A DNA stretch of 8,914 bases from Pseudobdellovibrionaceae bacterium (GTDB lineage Bacteria; Bdellovibrionota; Bdellovibrionia; Bdellovibrionales; Bdellovibrionaceae), in assembly GCA_947374445.1 (NCBI GenBank), contig CANCBY010000094.1, forward strand, positions 1-8,914, read 5' to 3'. Of the stretch, positions 4,944 to 8,914 are shown piece after piece. Position 1 is the first letter of the stretch. Each line of letters opens with the position of its first letter. A model generated the notes under the pieces. It worked only from the letters and a program-made list of their open reading frames with translations, was not told the origin of the DNA and ran no database searches. A program made the translations under genes and the position numbers.

Positions 4944-5679
4944 TGGAGCCTCCCCCGCTAAAACCACCTCCGCCACCAGACCAACCGCCTCCGCCACCAC
5001 TTCCGCCAAATCCACCGCCAAAACCGCCTCCTCCGAAGCCGCCACCACCAAACCCGCCGCCGAAGCGAGAGCCACCGCCCCCACCACCGAAACGGCTCAA
5101 GACTGAGATCACAATAAATAAAATCAAAAGTCCGAGCAGCTGAATTCCGCCCAAGGGTCGGCCTCGACTGGTTGTCTGTGCTGGCCGCTCTGCTGATCTG
5201 TACTCGGGGTCAATGTGCTGAACGATGGCCATCACTCCGCCATAGACGCCCTCTTTGTACTTCTGCAGCTTGAAGTAGGGAGTGACTATGTCGCGAATGA
5301 TCTGAGAGGCATAAGCATCGGGGATATCACCCTCAAGCCCTTGGCCCACTTCGATGCGCATCTTGCGATCTTGCACGGCAATGAGAAACAAAACTCCGTT
5401 ATCGCCTTTTTTGGTTCCGAGCTTCCACTTATCAACAATCTGAATCGAAGCTTCCTCGATAGGAGTTCCATCAAGTGTCGGAATGATCAAGACTTGAATC
5501 TGAGCTTTGCCTGTTTCAGCAAAGCCGCGAATAAAGCGCTCAAGAGAAGCCTGCTCGCCTCCCGACAAAAGCTGAGCTTGATCCACAACCGGGCCGGTGA
5601 GTTCGGGGACAACAAATGCCCCCGCCTGCGCCCAACAAAAAAATCCGATCAGAAAAAAAGACAGCTTAAAAACGCCCAA
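4930..5679 (-). CDS. TPM domain protein with Gly-rich C-terminus (YgcG-like)
   Basis: A 249-residue envelope protein. It has a signal peptide (residues 1-21, FKLSFFLIGFFCWAQAGA), a TPM domain (about 26-156, with LTGPVVDQAQLLS, IQVLIIPTLDGTPIEEASI, KWKLGTKKGDNGVLFLIAVQ, GQGLEGDIPDAYASQII and YKEGVYGGVMAIVQHI), a linker, one transmembrane helix (178-196) and a tail (197-249) made almost only of Gly with spaced Phe, Ser and Trp. This is the standard YgcG layout. The TPM domain would face the periplasm and the tail the cytosol. TPM relatives include plant Psb32/TLP18.3, worm MOLO-1 and proteins linked to photosystem repair, phosphatase activity or receptor modulation; the bacterial role is unsettled. 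The start is TTG at 5679, directly after and in frame with the LemA stop (TAA-TTG), with TGAGG 11 bases upstream. No ATG is available, so coupled re-initiation from lemA is likely. Confidence 0.87.
   Translation of the reverse strand: MGVFKLSFFLIGFFCWAQAGAFVVPELTGPVVDQAQLLSGGEQASLERFIRGFAETGKAQIQVLIIPTLDGTPIEEASIQIVDKWKLGTKKGDNGVLFLIAVQDRKMRIEVGQGLEGDIPDAYASQIIRDIVTPYFKLQKYKEGVYGGVMAIVQHIDPEYRSAERPAQTTSRGRPLGGIQLLGLLILFIVISVLSRFGGGGGGSRFGGGFGGGGFGGGGFGGGFGGSGGGGGWSGGGGGFSGGGSSGSW
4933..5091 (-). repeat. Glycine-rich low-complexity coding repeat
   Basis: About 53 codons of repeated GGN/TTT units encode runs such as FGGGGFGGGGFGGG at the end of the YgcG-like protein. On the other strand it appears as a proline-rich open frame, which is an artefact. 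Such tracts can change length by slippage. The last units also carry the ribosome site for the next gene. Confidence 0.85.
4949..4956 (-). promoter_or_regulatory. Ribosome site inside the glycine codons, for the second TPM gene
   Basis: GGGGGAGG on the minus strand, five bases before GTG 4943. It lies in codons for the Gly-Gly-Gly-Ser end of the preceding protein. It is the reason for choosing GTG 4943 as the start, but neighbouring GGN repeats also resemble ribosome sites, so specificity is less than it seems. Confidence 0.55.
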
Positions 5680-6318
5680 TTAAAATTTAACCTCAGGAGC
5701 TTTTTCGATCACGCCTTTTTCAGACTCAGACACATCCCATTGAGCCATCTTTTCGTGATGATAAAATATCGAATTGGTCCAAGAAGTCGGCGGAACAGTC
5801 ACAAGATTGTTAAACTCTTTCACTGACTCAATGTAACGCTGACGTGCGATCGTGATACGATTTTCAGTGCCCTCAAGCTGAGCTTGAAGATCTCTGAAGT
5901 TGGCATCGGCTTTAAGGTTCGGATAATTTTCTGTGATCATCATCAAACGCCCCAAAGCTTGCGACAACTGACCTTGTGCCGCTTGAAACTCTTTGAGCTT
6001 TTCAACAGACATTTTTGAAGGATCAATAGTTGTCTGTGTGGCCTTCGCGCGAGCATTGACAACTCCTTCAAGAGTGTCCTTCTCGTGACTTGCAAAGCCT
6101 TTGACTACGTTAACCAAATTAGGAATCAAATCTGAACGGCGCTTGTACTGATTAGTAATCTCAGCAAGGGCTGCATCTGTGTTGTTTTTTGCTTGTGGAA
6201 TTCCTTGAACTCCGCAGCCAGAAAGACCAGCAACAAAGGCCAGGCCAACAACCGCAGAAGAGATAAATTGAAATAGGTTTTGTGATGTCTTCGTTTTTTT
6301 ATTTTCTTGGATGCTCAT
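5680..6318 (-). CDS. lemA: LemA family lipoprotein
   Basis: A 212-residue LemA-family envelope protein. A basic N-terminus (ENKKTKTSQ) and hydrophobic stretch (ISSAVVGLAFVAG) lead to the lipobox L-S-G-C (Cys35), so this copy is likely a lipoprotein rather than a single-helix anchored protein as in many LemA proteins. Family marks follow: AALAEITNQYKRRSDLIPNL with VNVVKGFASHEKDTLEGVVNAR, then QGQLSQALGRLMMITENYPNLKAD, FRDLQAQLEGTENRITIARQRYIESVKEFNN, where the N-R-I-x-x-A-R-x-x-Y core is diagnostic. It forms a long helical bundle. The start is ATG 6318 with GAGG five bases upstream; a GTG two codons earlier lacks a ribosome site. It heads the three-gene operon with two TPM proteins, a widespread association of unknown mechanism. 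The typical C-terminal F-P region is replaced by a divergent tail ending near APEVKF. Confidence 0.92.
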   Translation of the reverse strand: MSIQENKKTKTSQNLFQFISSAVVGLAFVAGLSGCGVQGIPQAKNNTDAALAEITNQYKRRSDLIPNLVNVVKGFASHEKDTLEGVVNARAKATQTTIDPSKMSVEKLKEFQAAQGQLSQALGRLMMITENYPNLKADANFRDLQAQLEGTENRITIARQRYIESVKEFNNLVTVPPTSWTNSIFYHHEKMAQWDVSESEKGVIEKAPEVKF

Positions 6319-6323
6319 GCGCA

Positions 6324-6368
6324 CCTCACTTTCAGGGACTATAATATCCCCGTTTCATGCAGTGACAA
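6324..6368 (-). promoter_or_regulatory. Promoter and ribosome site of the lemA operon
   Basis: On the minus strand TTGTCA (6368-6363) and TATTAT (6346-6341) are separated by 16 bases, each 5 of 6 to the sigma70 consensus. TGAGG (6328-6324) then lies before ATG 6318. The predicted leader is only about 16 bases. The whole divergent region to the methyltransferase gene is 62 bases, so the two promoters must overlap; a plus-strand TATAAT at 6340-6345 shares bases with this -10 box but has no good -35. Confidence 0.6.
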
Positions 6369-6380
6369 CGAGTCTGTTGA

Positions 6381-7892
6381 ATGCTAACGCTTCATGACAG
6401 CATGAAGCTTCAATTCAAGCAGGGCCAAGAGCTCATTTTTATTGATAGACCGACTGGTTTTTTGAACCAAAAGTCATCTCAGGGCCAGCAAGGGCTTGTT
6501 GAGGTGTATTCAGAGGCCTCTGGTAAGAAGCTTTTACCCGTCATTCATACCAATGAAATCGATCCACGAATGACTGGCGCTATAGTCTTTGCTGAAAATG
6601 AATCTCGCAAGCTAGCTCTCGCACAGATGTTCAAGTCTGGGCAGATCAAGCAAAAATTTTGGTTCCTCACGGATCGGCGCTCTCAAGAAATTAAATACTC
6701 GCTCGCAAAACCACATGAAATTTTACTTTCTCGCATTAAGCGCTCACCCTTTTATGAGCTTTGGGAGGCCGAGACTTCTATCGCAAGCGCGCTTGATCTG
6801 CGAAAATATCTGTCCGAACTCGGATTTCCGATTCTAGGAGACACCGAAAATGGTGGAAGCCAATTTTTTCACCTTTGCTTGCACAGCTTGGAGCTGACGA
6901 TCCCGGGCGAGCCTGCTTTTTTTGCACCACCGCCCAGAATTTTTGAGCGCCTTGGAGTATTGCGCGACCGAGTTCTATCTCAATGGCTTATGAGTGTGGA
7001 CACTCGCCAGCGCCTTTTTCATTTTTTAAGTCACCGCGAGCAAACTTTGCGTTTGTCGCACTCTGAAGATCTTGAGCTTCGCTGGGAGGCCTTGGGACCT
7101 GTGCTGTGGGGAGCGTGGTACAAAGATCAAGATCCTTCAGCTCTTGATCTAGAACGCTTCGAGTTTTTGGCTCACATGATCGGCAAAGAGTTTCGCGTGC
7201 GCAAAATGCTCAATCGAGGCAAAGACCCTTTGTCGCGGGTGGATTGGACTTCCGACAACTGCCCGGCTTTATGGGTGGCTCAAGAAGGCCAGATGAAATT
7301 TCATTTTGAATCTGAACGAGGCCTCTCGCATGGACTCTTTTTAGATCAAAGAAACAATCGCGATTACATTTATCATCACGCAAAAAATCTTCGTGTCTTA
7401 AATCTGTTTGCTTACACCTGCGGTTTTAGTTTAGCCGCAGCTCTTGGCGGCGCCAAAGAAGTCGTCAGCGTGGATGTGAGCCGCGAGTTTTTAGATTGGG
7501 GAAAGCAAAATTTTTCACTCAACGAACTTGCGCCAGAGAACTATGAATTCTTCAAGCAAGACTCCATTCTTTTTCTCAAGGGCACGGCCCGTCGCAAACG
7601 TCAGTTTGATATCATTGTCTGTGACCCCCCTTCGTTTGCAAGAAACAAAGAAGGTCTCTTTAGCCTTGAAAAAAATCTTGAGGAGTTACTTCGTCTTTGC
7701 TGGGAAGTTCTTAGTGACGACGGCTTGTTGATCTTTTCGTGCAACCTTGAAAAATGGACCCAAGAGGAACTCGAAAAACGAATTCAAAAAATGAAGGCCT
7801 TCAAGATTGTTAAAGGTCCTCCCGCAGTCTTAGACTACGAGAAAGCCCACGAGAGCCGACTCTTGAAATCAGTATTTTTAAAGAAACTTTAA
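6381..7892 (+). CDS. Fusion: degenerate RluA-like domain + RlmK/RlmI-type rRNA methyltransferase
   Basis: A 503-residue two-part protein. Residues 18-190 follow an RluA-family pseudouridine synthase: FIDRPTGFLNQ for the 'DKPaG' strand, NEIDPRMTGAIVFAENE in place of HRLDxxTSGLLLFA, then KYLSELGFPILGDTENGG and FHLCLHSLEL-TIPGEPAFFAPPP in place of the C-terminal HxxIGxPIxGDxxYG and LHA...P motifs. The catalytic Asp position is kept (D61), but the HR before it and the TGRTHQIR motif (here ETSIASALDL) are lost. Residues 222-503 match RlmK/RlmI-type methyltransferases: a RLSHSED...LGPVLWGAWY segment, GLSHGLFLDQRNNRDYI, SAM motif I NLFAYTCGFSLAAALGGA, acidic SVDVSREFLDWGKQNFSLN and motif IV DPPSFARNK (415-423). 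The methyltransferase motifs look intact, so base methylation of 23S rRNA is likely; the exact base cannot be told. Start ATG 6381; ATG 6402 is an alternative. Neither has a good ribosome site. Confidence 0.82.
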   Translation: MLTLHDSMKLQFKQGQELIFIDRPTGFLNQKSSQGQQGLVEVYSEASGKKLLPVIHTNEIDPRMTGAIVFAENESRKLALAQMFKSGQIKQKFWFLTDRRSQEIKYSLAKPHEILLSRIKRSPFYELWEAETSIASALDLRKYLSELGFPILGDTENGGSQFFHLCLHSLELTIPGEPAFFAPPPRIFERLGVLRDRVLSQWLMSVDTRQRLFHFLSHREQTLRLSHSEDLELRWEALGPVLWGAWYKDQDPSALDLERFEFLAHMIGKEFRVRKMLNRGKDPLSRVDWTSDNCPALWVAQEGQMKFHFESERGLSHGLFLDQRNNRDYIYHHAKNLRVLNLFAYTCGFSLAAALGGAKEVVSVDVSREFLDWGKQNFSLNELAPENYEFFKQDSILFLKGTARRKRQFDIIVCDPPSFARNKEGLFSLEKNLEELLRLCWEVLSDDGLLIFSCNLEKWTQEELEKRIQKMKAFKIVKGPPAVLDYEKAHESRLLKSVFLKKL

Positions 7893-7893
7893 A

Positions 7894-8409
7894 TCAATAC
7901 AATTTAGACAAAGGCATCGAGTAGCGTCCAGGAGCGTACTCTAGCAATCTCTTCTCCGCAAAAGCTCGGTAGCTCTTCTGCGACGACTGGGCAAATGGAT
8001 AAATCGCAATGCCACCACGAGGAGTGAATTCGCCCATCACTTCAAGATACTTGGGGTTCATCAATACTGTTAGGTCATCGCAGATTTTTTGCACACAGTC
8101 CTCATGAAAATCACCATGATTGCGAAAGCTAAACAGATAAAGTTTGAGCGACTTGCTCTCGACCATTTTGTGGTCGGCGATATAGTTGATATAGATTTTT
8201 GCAAAGTCTGGCTGAGACGTCTTTGGGCAGAGAGACGTAAACTCTGTACAAATCAAACTCGTCCAAGCTACTTTGCCTGGATTTTTATTGGCAAAAGCCT
8301 CTAACACCTGAGGTGAATAGGTCTGCGGATAAACAGTTTGGGCTTCACCCAAAGAAAAGTTTTTTAACTCTTTAGAATCTCGGGCTGATTTAGTTACAGA
8401 CTTTTTCAT
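7894..8409 (-). CDS. queF: NADPH-dependent 7-cyano-7-deazaguanine reductase QueF
   Basis: A 171-residue single-module QueF, which reduces the nitrile of preQ0 to the aminomethyl of preQ1, the last free-base step before tRNA-guanine transglycosylase inserts it on the way to queuosine. Seen motifs: TEFTSLCPKTSQPDFA with the nucleophile C61 that forms the thioimide and D68 as acid; the QueF motif ESKSLKLYLFSFRNHGDFHED (84-104) with E84 and H103-E104 that recognise preQ0 and NADPH; and FTPRGGIAIYPFA. The length matches the Bacillus-type short form, not the 280-residue Escherichia type. The N-terminal 20 residues are variable. The ATG overlaps the stop of the upstream TrmH-like gene by four bases (ATGA), so translation is coupled. 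No preQ1 riboswitch is visible, as expected for a second gene in an operon. The stop lies one base from the convergent methyltransferase stop. Confidence 0.96.
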   Translation of the reverse strand: MKKSVTKSARDSKELKNFSLGEAQTVYPQTYSPQVLEAFANKNPGKVAWTSLICTEFTSLCPKTSQPDFAKIYINYIADHKMVESKSLKLYLFSFRNHGDFHEDCVQKICDDLTVLMNPKYLEVMGEFTPRGGIAIYPFAQSSQKSYRAFAEKRLLEYAPGRYSMPLSKLY

Positions 8410-8914
8410 GAAATCACCTTTCGCTCTTTAAGTTCTTTCAAAACATGCTCGGCAGAATCCAGCGAGCGCAAGTAATATTCGGCTTGTAAAATTTCGATTT
8501 CTTGCGAAGACAAACTTCCGCTCTTACCAAGCCTTCGCACTCGATCCATGTAGATATGGTAAAAGCACAAAGCCCCCGCTACTGAAATGTTGTAGCTTTG
8601 CACGAAGCCATTCATTGGAAGCAGAACTCGCTCATCGGCAGCGGCGATCATCTCTGGAGAGACTCCGTCTTTTTCGTTCCCAAGCACAAGAGCTGTCGGC
8701 ACTGAAAAATCGACTTCAGAGATAGGCTTTGATGTTGAATCTAAATGGGTCACAACAATACGATGGCCATTTTTTTTGAGTGTCTTAACACAGTCCGCGG
8801 TGGACTTCCATTTTTGGACTTCGATCCATTTGTCGGCGCCGGCGGTGGTGCGCTGTGATTCTTTGAACTTTTCTCCGAGCTCGATCAGATGCATTTGAGA
8901 AAACCCCAAGGCTT
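8406..8914 (-). CDS. TrmH/SpoU family RNA 2'-O-methyltransferase, 5' end outside window
   Basis: The C-terminal 169 residues of a SPOUT-class methyltransferase. The frame stays open to the right edge, and residues before the first internal ATG (ALGFSQMHLIE) already match the family, so the true start lies outside. The SPOUT trefoil-knot motifs are complete: ALVLGNEKDGVSPEM (motif 2, SAM-binding) and VLLPMNGFVQSYNISVAGAL (motif 3, with the N-x-S-V-A that lines the cofactor site). The QRTTAGADKW segment in the visible part lies between the substrate region and the knot. A C-terminal helical tail (SSQEIEILQAEYYLRSLDSA) resembles the TrmH extension. The likely reaction is 2'-O-methylation of a tRNA guanosine (Gm18 for TrmH itself), but the RNA-binding N-terminus is missing here, so another SpoU target cannot be excluded. 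It is translationally coupled to queF. Confidence 0.88.
   Translation of the reverse strand, partial: ALGFSQMHLIELGEKFKESQRTTAGADKWIEVQKWKSTADCVKTLKKNGHRIVVTHLDSTSKPISEVDFSVPTALVLGNEKDGVSPEMIAAADERVLLPMNGFVQSYNISVAGALCFYHIYMDRVRRLGKSGSLSSQEIEILQAEYYLRSLDSAEHVLKELKERKVIS

Noticed and set aside
4944..5087. Upstream extension of the second TPM protein
   Set aside because: Ala/Val-rich translation is a frame-shadow of glycine codons; the GTG at 4943 has a proper ribosome site and the family similarity begins after it.
4729..5143. Two proline/alanine/threonine-rich plus-strand frames
   Set aside because: They are the antisense of the glycine-rich tail and TPM region; the composition is dictated by the GGN codons on the other strand.
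5215..5826. Plus-strand open frame of 203 codons
   Set aside because: Lies wholly antisense to lemA and the YgcG-like gene, has no recognisable domain and no ribosome site.
6340..6345. Plus-strand TATAAT ahead of the methyltransferase gene
   Set aside because: Perfect -10 hexamer, but no acceptable -35 at 16-18 bases and no TGn extension; it coincides with the minus-strand lemA -10, which has a good -35.
1..8914. CRISPR arrays, insertion sequences, phage genes, riboswitches
   Set aside because: No regular spaced repeats, no transposase or integrase motifs, and no recognisable aptamer upstream of queF, whose own leader is coding sequence of the neighbouring gene.

Overview
The window looks like ordinary chromosomal sequence from a free-living or predatory Gram-negative bacterium. 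The best fit is the Bdellovibrionota (Bdellovibrio-like). This rests on gene style and on recall of the families, not on a search: moderate GC, a LemA-TPM-TPM operon with a lipoprotein LemA, a rhomboid protease carrying zinc ribbons, secreted metalloproteases and Cys-containing short repeats.

Layout, left to right. Positions 1-1095 (minus strand) hold the 5' part of a DUF1905-like gene and, upstream of it, a secreted HExxH zinc metalloprotease. Positions 1096-1479 contain no intact gene, but a decayed plus-strand coding region with about 27-residue Cys-containing repeats is visible. Next come a zinc-ribbon/rhomboid membrane protease (1480-2529) and a small VF530-type protein (2638-2865), both on the plus strand. 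Convergent to these are a MepB-family gene (2895-3389) and a RelE/ParE-type toxin with a ribbon-helix-helix antitoxin (3488-3987), both minus. The antitoxin lies beside the 3' end of tRNA-Arg(TCG) (4089-4165, minus, CCA encoded).

The right half is tighter and more conserved. A minus-strand operon runs lemA (lipoprotein), a TPM protein with a glycine-rich tail, and a second two-helix TPM protein (6318 down to 4266). It has a good sigma70-type promoter at its head and a rho-independent terminator at its end. Divergent from lemA is a 503-residue fusion of a degenerate RluA-like pseudouridine-synthase domain with an RlmK/RlmI-type rRNA methyltransferase. It ends one base from the stop of queF, which is in an overlapping minus-strand pair with a TrmH/SpoU methyltransferase cut by the window edge. 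Positions 6381-8914 are therefore an RNA-modification cluster (rRNA methylation, queuosine precursor synthesis, tRNA 2'-O-methylation).

The most notable items are the fusion methyltransferase with eroded pseudouridine-synthase motifs, the broken repeat gene, and two promoters (rhomboid and antitoxin) placed so close to their start codons that the mRNAs should be leaderless. I see no CRISPR array, insertion sequence, phage gene or wholly new system.
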